Below the pieces are notes generated by a model that was given only the letters and a program-made list of their open reading frames with translations, made no database searches and had not been told where the DNA came from. Shown in pieces: positions 6,757 through 14,261 of a stretch of 14,998 nucleotides of DNA. Source of the DNA: CAYNDB01 sp964395915. Lineage in GTDB: Bacteria; Nitrospinota_A; UBA7883; JAJRTC01. Both the position numbers and the translations under genes were made by a program. Each line of letters opens with the position of its first letter. Within the stretch, counting starts at the first letter, position 1. The DNA lies in NCBI GenBank assembly GCA_964395915.1, contig CAYNDB010000062.1:1-14998 (forward strand), written 5' to 3'.

Positions 6757-6971
6757 GTAGTTTCCACTTCCGTCAGGGTAACCTCAATCGGCAGGTATTT
6801 CATCCCGTCATGGCCGAATACGCTTTGGTGGTATTCAAGGGCGTTTGCCGCGTCGTCTGCGGCCGTCTCTTCTGTTTCGCCCTGACCTACGATCACTGCG
6901 TCCACACCTACAGGGTAAGCGATGAAAATATTGTCTCCATGTTGCTCAACAACGATATTTACTAATTTCAT
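6753..6971 (-). CDS. Small HicB-like antitoxin-type protein (single domain)
   Basis: A 72-residue protein with the N-terminal pattern of the HicB RNase H-like fold: IVVEQHGDNIFIAYPVG (6-22), then a GQGETEETAADDAANALEYH helix (29-48), similar to the common GDT.EEAL..A.EAL stretch. It lacks the C-terminal HTH or ribbon-helix-helix domain of full HicB, so on its own it is unlikely to bind DNA in the usual way. The ATG at 6971 is preceded by GAGG with only four bases of spacing. It overlaps the HicA-like gene by four bases. Its upstream region is lost 20 bases away in the N gap, so a promoter or a preceding gene cannot be judged. Confidence 0.55.
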   Translation of the reverse strand: MKLVNIVVEQHGDNIFIAYPVGVDAVIVGQGETEETAADDAANALEYHQSVFGHDGMKYLPIEVTLTEVETT

Positions 6972-6980
6972 GAGGCCTCA
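6971..6980. promoter_or_regulatory. 10-base palindrome at the HicB-like start
   Basis: TGAGGCCTCA is a perfect palindrome that covers the Shine-Dalgarno GAGG and ends in the first base of the start codon. It could serve as a small operator or a translation-masking hairpin, or be chance. Confidence 0.3.
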
Positions 6981-6990
6981 CAATAACTCG

Positions 6991-7090
6991 NNNNNNNNNN
7001 NNNNNNNNNNNNNNNNNNNNNNNNNNNNNNNNNNNNNNNNNNNNNNNNNNNNNNNNNNNNNNNNNNNNNNNNNNNNNNNNNNNNNNNNNN
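6991..7090. other. Assembly gap of 100 N
   Basis: Exactly 100 undetermined bases, the conventional placeholder for a scaffold gap of unknown size. It separates the divergent HicB-like/dut/purF operon from the BI-1-like gene, so the promoters of both, and possibly whole genes, are missing. Reading frames that cross it are not genuine. Confidence 0.98.
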
Positions 7091-7111
7091 TAATAGGAGA
7101 CTTAAAAAATA

Positions 7112-7843
7112 ATGTTTAATCGGATGAATATACCTAACAGTGGACAGAATGTTCGCGCTGGATACAGCTCCAGCGCCGTAGAAGCCGAACAGCGGCGCTT
7201 TATGGTGAAGGTCTACAACTGGATGACCGCAGGGCTGGGGATCACAGGGCTTGTCGCCTGGATAGTGGCCTCGGACGAAGCTCTTATGCAGATAATCTTC
7301 GGCACGCCGTTTCTGGTGATCGGGCTTGTGATAGCTCAGCTTGGGCTCGTGTTCTGGCTTGCCTCCAGGGTGATGCAGATGTCGCAAATGACCGCCATGA
7401 CGGTGTTCATGGGATATGCGGCGCTTACAGGGCTTACGCTTTCATCCATTTTTATTATGTATACCACAAGCTCCATCGCAAGCGCGTTTCTGGTAACATC
7501 CGGCACGTTCGCGGCCATGAGTTTCTACGGGTATACGACGAAAAAAGACCTTACATCCTGGGGAAGCTTCCTTTTTATGGGGCTTATCGGGATAATCATA
7601 GCTTCGCTTGTCAACATATGGCTTCAGAGTCCAGCGATATACTGGCTCACCACATACGCCGGAGTGCTTATTTTCGTTGGGCTGACAGCTTATGACACCC
7701 AGAAAATCAAGCAGATGAACATCATCGGCAACGAGGGAACCGAGGAAGACACCAAGGAGGCCATACTAGGCGCCCTTACTCTTTATCTCGATTTCATTAA
7801 CCTTTTCCTGATGTTGCTGAGGATTATGGGGGACAGGCGGTAA
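7112..7843 (+). CDS. Bax inhibitor-1/YccA family integral membrane protein
   Basis: A 243-residue inner-membrane protein with seven hydrophobic segments, at about 37-54, 60-85, 93-117, 121-142, 149-171, 176-196 and 221-240. The family signature is clear near the end: GLTAYDTQKIK (190-200) and LTLYLDFINLFLMLLRI (221-237). Members such as E. coli YccA modulate the FtsH protease, and others behave as pH-sensitive calcium leak channels; which applies here cannot be read from sequence. The ATG at 7112 has AGGAGA at 7095-7100. An alternative ATG lies four codons in. The promoter is probably inside the N gap. Confidence 0.92.
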   Translation: MFNRMNIPNSGQNVRAGYSSSAVEAEQRRFMVKVYNWMTAGLGITGLVAWIVASDEALMQIIFGTPFLVIGLVIAQLGLVFWLASRVMQMSQMTAMTVFMGYAALTGLTLSSIFIMYTTSSIASAFLVTSGTFAAMSFYGYTTKKDLTSWGSFLFMGLIGIIIASLVNIWLQSPAIYWLTTYAGVLIFVGLTAYDTQKIKQMNIIGNEGTEEDTKEAILGALTLYLDFINLFLMLLRIMGDRR

Positions 7844-8152
7844 TAACCTTCCTTTTCCCGTTTTTGCGGTAGTTTTTATGGGTGAAGACATTTTTTCGGG
7901 CTGGCGGCCTGCAATCAAACGAACGGTTGCAACCCCCTTTTAAAGGGCAAAGCTCCGCCACTTGCCGCCAAACTTGCGCAATGAGCCAAGAAGGCTCTCC
8001 GCAAAAAACCGGTGAAGAATATTTCTGTCGGTGGAAAAGAAGATTTGACCTTTAAACGCGCCATATATGCCTAAAATGGGTTTCTGTGCTGTTTTTCCAA
8101 ATTTCAGGTTGCTTCTCCGCCTGCAACAGTGATTTAATCTTTCCTTTCCTGT
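7844..8152. other. 309-base non-coding gap with several inverted repeats before tRNA-His
   Basis: No credible gene is seen. Inverted repeats on the plus strand: TGGCGGC (7902-7908) with GCCGCCA (7964-7970), enclosing TGCAA/TTGCA (7910-7914 with 7927-7931) and CCCTTTTAAAGGG (7935-7947). Then TTGCG/CGCAA (7974-7978 with 8000-8004) encloses GAGCC/GGCTC (7983-7987 with 7993-7997), and ACCG/CGGT follows at 8008-8032. This could be a folded 3' UTR or a small RNA. It has no recognisable riboswitch core and no terminator U-run after the hairpins. Confidence 0.5.
8109..8138 (+). promoter_or_regulatory. Candidate tRNA-His promoter
   Basis: TTGCTT (8109-8114) and TTTAAT (8133-8138) are separated by 18 bases. 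The -10 matches five of six positions, the -35 only its TTG. A start about seven bases downstream would give a precursor leader of about eight bases before the tRNA. Confidence 0.4.
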
Positions 8153-8229
8153 GGTGGGCGTAGCTCAGTTGGTAGAGCACTGGATTGTGGTTCCGGTGGT
8201 CGCGGGTTCAAATCCCGTCGCTCACCCCA
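8153..8229 (+). tRNA. tRNA-His (anticodon GTG)
   Basis: A full cloverleaf can be drawn. The acceptor stem GTGGGCG (8154-8160) pairs with CGCTCAC (8219-8225) with one G-T pair. The D-arm contains GCTCAGTTGGTAGAGC. The anticodon stem CTGGA/TCCGG holds the loop TTGTGGT with GTG at 8187-8189. The T-arm is CGGGTTCAAATCCCG. The extra G at 8153 faces C73 (8226), the G-1:C73 identity pair specific to tRNA-His, and the CCA end is encoded (8227-8229). It is unlinked to hisS apart from being in the same window. Confidence 0.98.
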
Positions 8230-8278
8230 TTATTGCAAAATCTATTTGGGGTTAAAGCTTTATAAGCGTTATTGCCCA

Positions 8279-8307
8279 TTGAAATGTTGTAAGAAAAGGA
8301 TTACACT
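8279..8307 (+). promoter_or_regulatory. Candidate promoter of the atp operon
   Basis: TTGAAA (8279-8284) and TACACT (8302-8307) have a 17-base spacer, each matching four of six consensus positions. A start near 8314 would give a leader of about 110 bases before atpF'. It lies between tRNA-His and the first atp gene, in an AT-rich gap without other genes. Confidence 0.45.
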
Positions 8308-8422
8308 TCACTTTTTTCAAGCGAAGAATCTTCTGTGAGAAACCTCTTTTTTCGCGAGTTCGATAATATTTTTAGCGGAAATTGAAGAATAAAATGAGAA
8401 TAAATAAAGTCGTGAAGGTCTT

Positions 8423-8848
8423 ATGATTGATATAGATTTTACACTGGGCATTCAGGCGATCAACTTCTTCGTAATGCTCTGGTTTTTAAACCGTTTTGTA
8501 TTCAAGCCTATATTAAAACATGTTGACGAGCGGGAATCGAAATTCAAGGAGATGGACGAACGCGCTCATGCCTCCGCCAAAAAGCTGGAAGACGCCACTG
8601 CGGAATATGACAAAAAAATAGTTGCGATACGCCACGAGTCTGCGGAGATTACGGCGTCCGCCCGTAAAGAGGCGCAGGAATCTGCGGTTTTACTGCATGA
8701 GAAGGCAAGGGGCCAGGTGAAAAAGGAGATCGACCAGGCGACCAGAGAGATTAGCGATGAAGTGGAGAGGGCGTCTGCGAAGCTTTCAAAAGATGTAAAA
8801 AGTCTTGCCGGGTCCTTGGCGGAAAAAATCCTGGGGAGGTCTGTATGA
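8423..8848 (+). CDS. atpF': ATP synthase F0 subunit b' (peripheral stalk)
   Basis: A 141-residue stalk protein with one N-terminal membrane helix (about 6-28, GIQAINFFVMLWFLNRFVF) and the junction KPILKHVDERE. A long charged coiled coil rich in Glu, Lys and Ala follows to the end. It pairs with subunit b to hold F1 against rotation, in place of a b homodimer. The ATG at 8423 has GAAGG at 8414-8418. It is the first gene of the operon and overlaps the next by four bases (ATGA). Which of the two stalk genes is called b or b' is by position and by the shorter length here. Confidence 0.92.
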   Translation: MIDIDFTLGIQAINFFVMLWFLNRFVFKPILKHVDERESKFKEMDERAHASAKKLEDATAEYDKKIVAIRHESAEITASARKEAQESAVLLHEKARGQVKKEIDQATREISDEVERASAKLSKDVKSLAGSLAEKILGRSV

Positions 8849-9441
8849 ATACAGCAAAAGCTTCCGGGATCATGATGTTTCTGTTCGGTCTTGTCACCTT
8901 GGCTATTGTGGTTTTATACGCCGTCCCCGCTCAAGCCTCCGGCCTGCCGATGGCCACGGAATGGAGCTGGGCGCGAGATGGAGGAAGAATTGTCAACTCC
9001 GTAATTTTTCTGAGCGTAGTCTTGTGGGGCATTATTAAATTCGGCAAGCCTATTTTTCAGAAGAGGGCGGAGCTTATCGCGGAAAGGTTTGATTCTCTGG
9101 AAAAGGCGAGAGAAAAAGCCGAGAAGAGCCTTGAAGATTATATGGTGAAAATAAAGGAGATGGAGGTCGAGGCGGAAAAGATTCGATCGGAAGCGCTTAC
9201 TGAAGGCGAAATGATCAAAAAGAATATGATCGAACAAGCTGAACAGGTCGCCAAACAGATTGTAGAAAAAGCGTCGGAGCGCATTGCCCTCGAAGCGCAT
9301 CAGGCCAAGGAAAAACTTCGGAAAGAAACCACTATCGCCGCGATCAACATGGCCGAGGAAATATTGAAAAACAATCTGGGGTCGGACGATCAGAAAAGGC
9401 TCGTTGGAGAATATCTTTCCAAAATGGAGAATAAAAATTGA
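8845..9441 (+). CDS. atpF: ATP synthase F0 subunit b with N-terminal signal-like segment
   Basis: The 198 residues are longer than the typical 156 of E. coli b. Two hydrophobic stretches are visible: a signal-peptide-like segment (about 9-31, ending VPAQAS, a plausible AxA-type cleavage site) and the membrane anchor IVNSVIFLSVVLWGIIKFGKPIF (about 49-71). A coiled coil of heptads rich in Lys, Glu and Ala follows up to residue 190. The protein forms the stator with b' and binds delta at its C-terminus. It overlaps the gene before by four bases (ATGA) and the next by four (TTGA), so translation of all three is coupled. Confidence 0.93.
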   Translation: MNTAKASGIMMFLFGLVTLAIVVLYAVPAQASGLPMATEWSWARDGGRIVNSVIFLSVVLWGIIKFGKPIFQKRAELIAERFDSLEKAREKAEKSLEDYMVKIKEMEVEAEKIRSEALTEGEMIKKNMIEQAEQVAKQIVEKASERIALEAHQAKEKLRKETTIAAINMAEEILKNNLGSDDQKRLVGEYLSKMENKN

Positions 9442-9974
9442 GGGAAACCGTTATAGCGAGCCGATACGCAAAAGCGTTTGTCGAATCTCTAGGCGAGGGG
9501 CCTTTGCTGGACAAGATCCGCGAAGAGCTGAACGACGTTGCGGAGACATTCGAAGAGAACAGGCAATTACGCACTATAATGCTCAACCCGGCTATTCCTT
9601 TGTCTGTCAAAAAGAATGTTCTGGAAGATATCGGAGCGAAAATCGGCGTAACGCAAGGGACGCTGAAAGCTTTGCGGCTTGTTTTGACTAACGGACGTAT
9701 TAATATTTTAAAACAGATAGCCGAAGAGTTCGAGAAACTGGTGTTCGAAGCGCTTGGCCGTGTGCGTGTGGAGGTTACCAGCGCCATGGAGCTTTCCGAG
9801 GGCGAGATAGCCGCGCTGGGAGAAAAGCTCACGAGGTTTACCGGAAAGAAAGCGGTTATAGATATGAAAGTGGACCGGTCGCTCATCGGAGGCATTGTGA
9901 CCAAGATAGGCAGCTCCGTTAGCGATGGTAGCGTGAAGAATCAGCTTAAAACATTACAAGTTGGAATTAACTGA
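9438..9974 (+). CDS. atpH: ATP synthase F1 subunit delta
   Basis: A 178-residue OSCP/delta subunit that joins the stator to the top of the alpha3beta3 head. The N-terminal helical domain begins IASRYAKAFVESL (residues 5-17), the usual delta start. The C-terminal part carries the conserved DRSLIGGIVTKIGSSVSDGS stretch (144-163). The start is TTG at 9438, overlapping the atpF stop as TTGA, with GGAG at 9425-9428 as Shine-Dalgarno. No ATG fits the family N-terminus. atpA follows 16 bases later. Confidence 0.95.
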   Translation: MRETVIASRYAKAFVESLGEGPLLDKIREELNDVAETFEENRQLRTIMLNPAIPLSVKKNVLEDIGAKIGVTQGTLKALRLVLTNGRINILKQIAEEFEKLVFEALGRVRVEVTSAMELSEGEIAALGEKLTRFTGKKAVIDMKVDRSLIGGIVTKIGSSVSDGSVKNQLKTLQVGIN

Positions 9975-9990
9975 AAAGTGAAGGGCTAAA

Positions 9991-11499
9991 ATGGCGATAA
10001 AAGCGGAAGAAATCAGCTCGATTATAAAACAACGGATTGAAGGTTTCGAGCGTCAACTGGAGTTGAAGGAAGTCGGAACGGTTATCTCCGTCGGAGATGG
10101 TATAGCGCGTCTCTACGGGCTGGAAAACTGCATGGCGGGCGAGATGCTTGAATTCCCGGGAGGAGTGATCGGTATGGCGTTGAACCTTGAAGAGGACAAT
10201 GTCGGAGCCGTTCTTTTGGGGAGCGACATAGGTATTTCGGAAGGCGATGAGGTAAAAAGAACCGGTAGGATTTTCGAAGTTCCTGTAGGTATGGAGCTTA
10301 TAGGGCGCGTGGTGGACGCTATCGGGGAACCGATCGATGGCAAGGGGGCGATTAACGCAAAGCAGTTCGGCCCGATAGAAAAGATTGCGCCCGGCGTCAT
10401 TGATAGAAAATCAGTTCATGAGCCGTTGCAAACCGGTATCAAGGCGATCGACGCTATGATACCCATCGGCCGTGGGCAGCGTGAGCTTATCATCGGCGAC
10501 AGGCAGACAGGCAAGACAGCCATCGCCATTGATACAATCATCAACCAAAAAGGCCTTGACGTATATTGCATCTACGTTGCCATCGGGCAGAAACGATCGA
10601 ACGTCGCCAATGTGGTCAAAATATTAGAGGAAAAGGGCGCGATGGAATATACGACCATCGTTTCCGCTTCCGCGTCGGAGCCAGCTCCACTTCAATACAT
10701 GGCGGCGTATGCGGGATGCGCCATAGGCGAATGGTTTCGCGACAACGGCAAACACGCCCTTATTGTTTACGATGATCTATCAAAACAGGCGGCGGCGTAT
10801 AGGCAGCTGTCGCTTCTTTTGCGACGTCCTCCGGGTCGTGAGGCATATCCCGGCGACGTTTTCTACTGTCATAGCCGTCTTTTGGAGCGGTCTTGTAAAC
10901 TCAACGACGAGCTTGGCGCAGGGTCGTTTACCGCTTTGCCGATAATCGAAACCCAGGCGGGCGATGTTTCCGCATATATTCCTACAAACGTCATATCCAT
11001 TACGGATGGGCAGATGTTCCTGGAGTCGGACCTGTTCTATTCCGGTGTTCGTCCAGCCATCAACGTCGGTATTTCGGTATCCCGTGTTGGCGGCGCGGCC
11101 CAGCTTAAGGCGACAAAACAGGTGGCCGGAAGGTTGCGGCTCGATCTGGCGCAATACAGGGAGCTTGCCGCGTTCGCCGCGTTTGGCTCCGACCTTGACG
11201 AAGCTACGCAGGCGCAATTGCATCGAGGCGAACGTCTGGTGGAGATTTTGAAGCAGGGGCAATACGCCCCGATGGCGATAGAGAAACAGGTATTGATTAT
11301 TTACTGCGGTGTTAACGGACATCTGGACGACTTGCCGGTGGCGTCGCTGGCCAAATTCGAGCAGGAGTTTTTATCCTTTATGGAGTCTAAATATCCGCAA
11401 GTAAGCTCCGGGATATTAAAAGAGAAAGAGATAACCGACTCTATCGACAAGGAGCTTGTTAAAGCAATAAACGAATTTAAAGAGCGGTTTGAAAAATAG
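9991..11499 (+). CDS. atpA: ATP synthase F1 subunit alpha
   Basis: The non-catalytic nucleotide-binding subunit of the F1 head; 502 residues, the standard length. Walker A GDRQTGKT spans 169-176, with the alpha-specific Gln in the P-loop. The arginine finger that completes the catalytic site on beta is Arg365 in SVSRVGGAAQ. The N-terminal beta barrel starts at GTVISVGDGIARLYGL, and the C-terminal helical domain ends in KEFKERF-type sequence. The ATG at 9991 has GAAGG upstream at good spacing. It is followed by atpG after five bases. Confidence 0.98.
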   Translation: MAIKAEEISSIIKQRIEGFERQLELKEVGTVISVGDGIARLYGLENCMAGEMLEFPGGVIGMALNLEEDNVGAVLLGSDIGISEGDEVKRTGRIFEVPVGMELIGRVVDAIGEPIDGKGAINAKQFGPIEKIAPGVIDRKSVHEPLQTGIKAIDAMIPIGRGQRELIIGDRQTGKTAIAIDTIINQKGLDVYCIYVAIGQKRSNVANVVKILEEKGAMEYTTIVSASASEPAPLQYMAAYAGCAIGEWFRDNGKHALIVYDDLSKQAAAYRQLSLLLRRPPGREAYPGDVFYCHSRLLERSCKLNDELGAGSFTALPIIETQAGDVSAYIPTNVISITDGQMFLESDLFYSGVRPAINVGISVSRVGGAAQLKATKQVAGRLRLDLAQYRELAAFAAFGSDLDEATQAQLHRGERLVEILKQGQYAPMAIEKQVLIIYCGVNGHLDDLPVASLAKFEQEFLSFMESKYPQVSSGILKEKEITDSIDKELVKAINEFKERFEK

Positions 11500-11504
11500 C
11501 ATAA

Positions 11505-12365
11505 ATGCCAAACCTTAAAGATATAAAACGCCGCATAACATCTGTTACCAATACGCAGCAGATTACACGCGCCATGAAGCTTGTGGCGGCTGCGAAATTG
11601 CGACGGGCGCAGGACGCTGTGACTGCGGCGAGGCCTTACGCTGAAAAAGTGATGGAAGTGATGGAGAGCCTTTCCATGAGAGTGGACCCGCAAGCGCATC
11701 CGATGCTTACAAGGCGCGAGGTTAAAAACATCCTTATCCTTGTTATGTCTGGCGATAAAGGATTGTGCGGGCCGTTCAACAGCAATGTTTTCAAGGCGGC
11801 TGTTGAGATATTGGATGAAAACGAAGATAAGGGTATTTCCATCATCGTTGTTGGCAAAAAGGGGGTGGACTTTTTCCGCCGCCGACCATACGCGGTTGTA
11901 GATCAATTTCTTGAGTATGGAAAGAACCTGGACATATCTCTTGCACAGAAAATAGCGGAAGCTGTCGCTACAATGTTCATGGAAGAAAAAGTCGATCAGG
12001 TTTACATGGTCTACAACAAGTTCAAGAACGTTGTCGTGCAGGAGCCACAGACTGTTTCGTTACTGCCGACGGCTCTTCCTTCGGTGGAGGAGGAAGAAAG
12101 GCCGGTCGATTACGAATATGAGCCTTCTCCCGAGGTGGCGCTGGACGGAATGCTAAAGCGATACATGGAAAATCAGATATTCCAGGCGCTGCTGGAATCG
12201 GCCGCTTCGGAAAATGGAGCGCGGATGACCTCAATGGACGCCGCCACAAAAAACGCAAAGGAAATGATCGAAAGCCTGACCCTCATTTACAACAGGGCGC
12301 GGCAGGCCGCCATCACCACAGAGCTTATCGAAGTGGTGACCGGCGCGGACGCGCTTGAGGGATAG
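11505..12365 (+). CDS. atpG: ATP synthase F1 subunit gamma
   Basis: The central rotor shaft; 286 residues, normal. The N-terminal helix reads MPNLKDIKRRITSVTNTQQI and continues into the TRAMKLVAAAKLRRAQ signature. The C-terminal helix carries ASENGARMTSMDAATKNA and ends with NRARQAAITTELIEVVTGADAL, the classic gamma ending that threads the alpha3beta3 ring. The Rossmann-like middle domain starts at NILILVMSGDKGLCGPFN. The start lies five bases after the atpA stop and lacks a strong Shine-Dalgarno, so it probably depends on coupling to atpA. Confidence 0.98.
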   Translation: MPNLKDIKRRITSVTNTQQITRAMKLVAAAKLRRAQDAVTAARPYAEKVMEVMESLSMRVDPQAHPMLTRREVKNILILVMSGDKGLCGPFNSNVFKAAVEILDENEDKGISIIVVGKKGVDFFRRRPYAVVDQFLEYGKNLDISLAQKIAEAVATMFMEEKVDQVYMVYNKFKNVVVQEPQTVSLLPTALPSVEEEERPVDYEYEPSPEVALDGMLKRYMENQIFQALLESAASENGARMTSMDAATKNAKEMIESLTLIYNRARQAAITTELIEVVTGADALEG

Positions 12366-12381
12366 GTTTAAATTTTGACTT

Positions 12382-12386
12382 GGAGG
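12382..12386 (+). promoter_or_regulatory. Ribosome binding site that decides the atpD start
   Basis: GGAGG lies 11 bases before the ATG at 12398. The frame is also open to a TTG at 12380, but that codon overlaps the GGAGG itself and has no site of its own, so 12398 is preferred. Confidence 0.75.
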
Positions 12387-12397
12387 ATGAAAAAATA

Positions 12398-13816
12398 ATG
12401 GCTACAGCTACACAAGGAGCGACAGGACGTATAAAGCAGATAATCGGGCCGGTTCTCGATGTGGAGTTTCCGCCGGGCGAGCTGCCACATATATTCAATG
12501 CGCTTCGCATCACATTTGAAGATGGTAAAGCAATAATCGCCGAAGTGGCGCAACACCTGGGGGAGAACTCTGTGAGAGCGGTGGCGATGGAGTCTACCGA
12601 CGGGCTTATGCGCGGGATGGATGCTGTCGATACAGGCGAGCCTATCACTACACCTGTAGGAAAGGAAGTATTGGGCCGTGTGATAAACGTTATCGGGGAA
12701 CCGGTGGATAACTGTGGCCCTGTCAACGCCAAGGTGCGGTGGCCGATACACCGCGAAGCGCCTTTGCTTGTCGACCAGTCTACAACGGCTGAGCCGCTCG
12801 AAACAGGCATCAAGGTCATCGACCTTCTGGAGCCATATCTCAAAGGAGGCAAGACCGGGCTGTTCGGCGGAGCCGGTGTTGGGAAAACGGTTCTTATCAT
12901 GGAGCTTATACGAAACATCGCCACGGAGCATAGCGGCTACTCCGTTTTTGCCGGAGTCGGTGAACGAACCCGTGAAGGCAACGATCTTTACCACGAGATG
13001 AAAGAAGGCGGCGTGCTGGACAAGACCGCGCTTGTTTATGGGCAGATGACCGAACCTCCGGGAGCGCGGCTTCGCGTCGGGCTAACAGGGCTTACCGTCG
13101 CCGAATATTTTCGTGATATGGAAGGTCAGGACGTGCTCCTGTTCGTCGATAACATATTCCGGTTTTCGCAGGCGGGCTCGGAAGTCTCCGCATTGCTTGG
13201 CAGGATGCCGTCGGCGGTCGGGTATCAGCCGACGCTCGCTACGGAGATGGGAAACCTTCAAGAGCGCATAACCTCTACTAAAAAAGGGTCTATCACATCG
13301 GTGCAGGCGGTTTACGTGCCAGCGGATGACCTGACAGATCCGGCTCCGGCGACTACGTTCGCCCATCTTGACGCGACCACAGTTTTGTCGAGACGTATTT
13401 CGGAGCTGGGCATATATCCGGCTGTCGACCCGCTCGACTCCACCTCGCGAATCCTCGATCCAGCGATCATAGGCACAGAGCACTATGAAATAGCGCGCGG
13501 CACACAGACTATACTTCAAAGGTACAAAGAGCTTCAGGACATCATCGCCATTCTCGGCATGGAGGAGCTTACCGAGGAGGACAAGGAGATCGTGGCGAGG
13601 GCGAGAAAGGTGCAAAGGTTCCTGTCGCAGCCATTCTTCGTGGCGGAAGGTTTTACGGGGACGCCGGGGCGTTATGTATCTATCAAGGAAACTGTCGCCG
13701 GGTTCAAAAAGCTTATCTCCGGCGAGTGCGACGAAATACCGGAGCAGGCTTTCTACATGGCGGGGAACCTCGACGAGGTATACGAGCGATACGAGAAAAT
13801 GAAGAAGGGTAAATAA
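12398..13816 (+). CDS. atpD: ATP synthase F1 subunit beta (catalytic)
   Basis: Makes or hydrolyses ATP in the F1 head; 472 residues from the ATG at 12398. Visible: N-terminal barrel GRIKQIIGPVLDVEF, Walker A GGAGVGKT (157-164), GERTREGNDLY containing the catalytic Glu, Walker B LLFVDNIFRF with Asp251, ALLGRMPSAVGYQPTLATEMG, and the ATP-signature region PAVDPLDSTSR. The regulatory DELSEED loop appears as EELTEED in the C-terminal helical domain. It is separated from atpG by 32 bases that include a strong Shine-Dalgarno, which allows independent, high-level initiation, fitting the three copies needed per complex. Confidence 0.98.
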   Translation: MATATQGATGRIKQIIGPVLDVEFPPGELPHIFNALRITFEDGKAIIAEVAQHLGENSVRAVAMESTDGLMRGMDAVDTGEPITTPVGKEVLGRVINVIGEPVDNCGPVNAKVRWPIHREAPLLVDQSTTAEPLETGIKVIDLLEPYLKGGKTGLFGGAGVGKTVLIMELIRNIATEHSGYSVFAGVGERTREGNDLYHEMKEGGVLDKTALVYGQMTEPPGARLRVGLTGLTVAEYFRDMEGQDVLLFVDNIFRFSQAGSEVSALLGRMPSAVGYQPTLATEMGNLQERITSTKKGSITSVQAVYVPADDLTDPAPATTFAHLDATTVLSRRISELGIYPAVDPLDSTSRILDPAIIGTEHYEIARGTQTILQRYKELQDIIAILGMEELTEEDKEIVARARKVQRFLSQPFFVAEGFTGTPGRYVSIKETVAGFKKLISGECDEIPEQAFYMAGNLDEVYERYEKMKKGK

Positions 13817-13821
13817 ATAGA

Positions 13822-14244
13822 GTGGCGGAAGAACAGAACGGCGAAGCTGTAAACCTTCAGATAGTGACACCGACCGGGATGGTGGTCGACACCGCTGTCG
13901 ATATCGTTACGTTGCCGGGAGCGGAAGGCGAGTTTGGCGTATTGTCTGGTCACACGCCTTTTTTTACGACCATGAGGCCGGGAATAGTCGGGTTCGAAGA
14001 AGGTGGGATGCCGCGAAGATATGCGGTTTCCGCCGGGTTCGTTGAAGTGACGCAGGAGAAAGTCATCGTCCTTGCAAGGACATGCGAGGACGCCAACGAG
14101 ATCGATGCGGAGCGGGCAAGGCTTGCAAGAGAAAAAGCGGAAGCAAAACTCTCCGAACTGCCGGGCGACAGCGACGAACGGGATTATTACGAGACGAAGG
14201 TTAAACGGGCTGACGCCAGGCTGGAGATTTCGGAGAAGGATTAG
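13822..14244 (+). CDS. atpC: ATP synthase F1 subunit epsilon
   Basis: Rotor subunit that binds gamma and the c-ring and can inhibit ATP hydrolysis. The 140 residues have a beta-sandwich domain (about 10-93, with LQIVTPTGMVVD, LPGAEGEFGVLSGHTP and YAVSAGFVEV). A C-terminal helical hairpin rich in Ala, Glu and Arg (EIDAERARLAREKAEAKL and the following helix) comes next. The start is GTG at 13822, five bases after the atpD stop. It closes the atp operon, yet no terminator hairpin follows; an AT-rich gene begins 17 bases later. Confidence 0.97.
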   Translation: MAEEQNGEAVNLQIVTPTGMVVDTAVDIVTLPGAEGEFGVLSGHTPFFTTMRPGIVGFEEGGMPRRYAVSAGFVEVTQEKVIVLARTCEDANEIDAERARLAREKAEAKLSELPGDSDERDYYETKVKRADARLEISEKD

Positions 14245-14261
14245 TCGCTTTTGTTTCAGTA

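Noticed and set aside
6922..7387. Open frames that cross the run of N on either strand
   Set aside because: The N bases cannot be translated. The parts outside the gap are antisense to the HicB-like and BI-1-like genes.
7940..8107. A 55-codon open stretch on the minus strand between the BI-1-like gene and tRNA-His, with a fairly protein-like composition
   Set aside because: It has no ATG, GTG or TTG start with a ribosome binding site. Further upstream the frame runs through the tRNA promoter into antisense of the tRNA, and it coincides with the inverted repeats.
12380..12397. Longer atpD form starting at the TTG at 12380
   Set aside because: The codon overlaps the GGAGG that serves the ATG at 12398 and would have no ribosome binding site of its own.
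13082..13870. A 262-codon minus-strand open frame opposite atpD
   Set aside because: It is a shadow of the conserved beta subunit gene and has an Arg/Leu-rich translation without family features.
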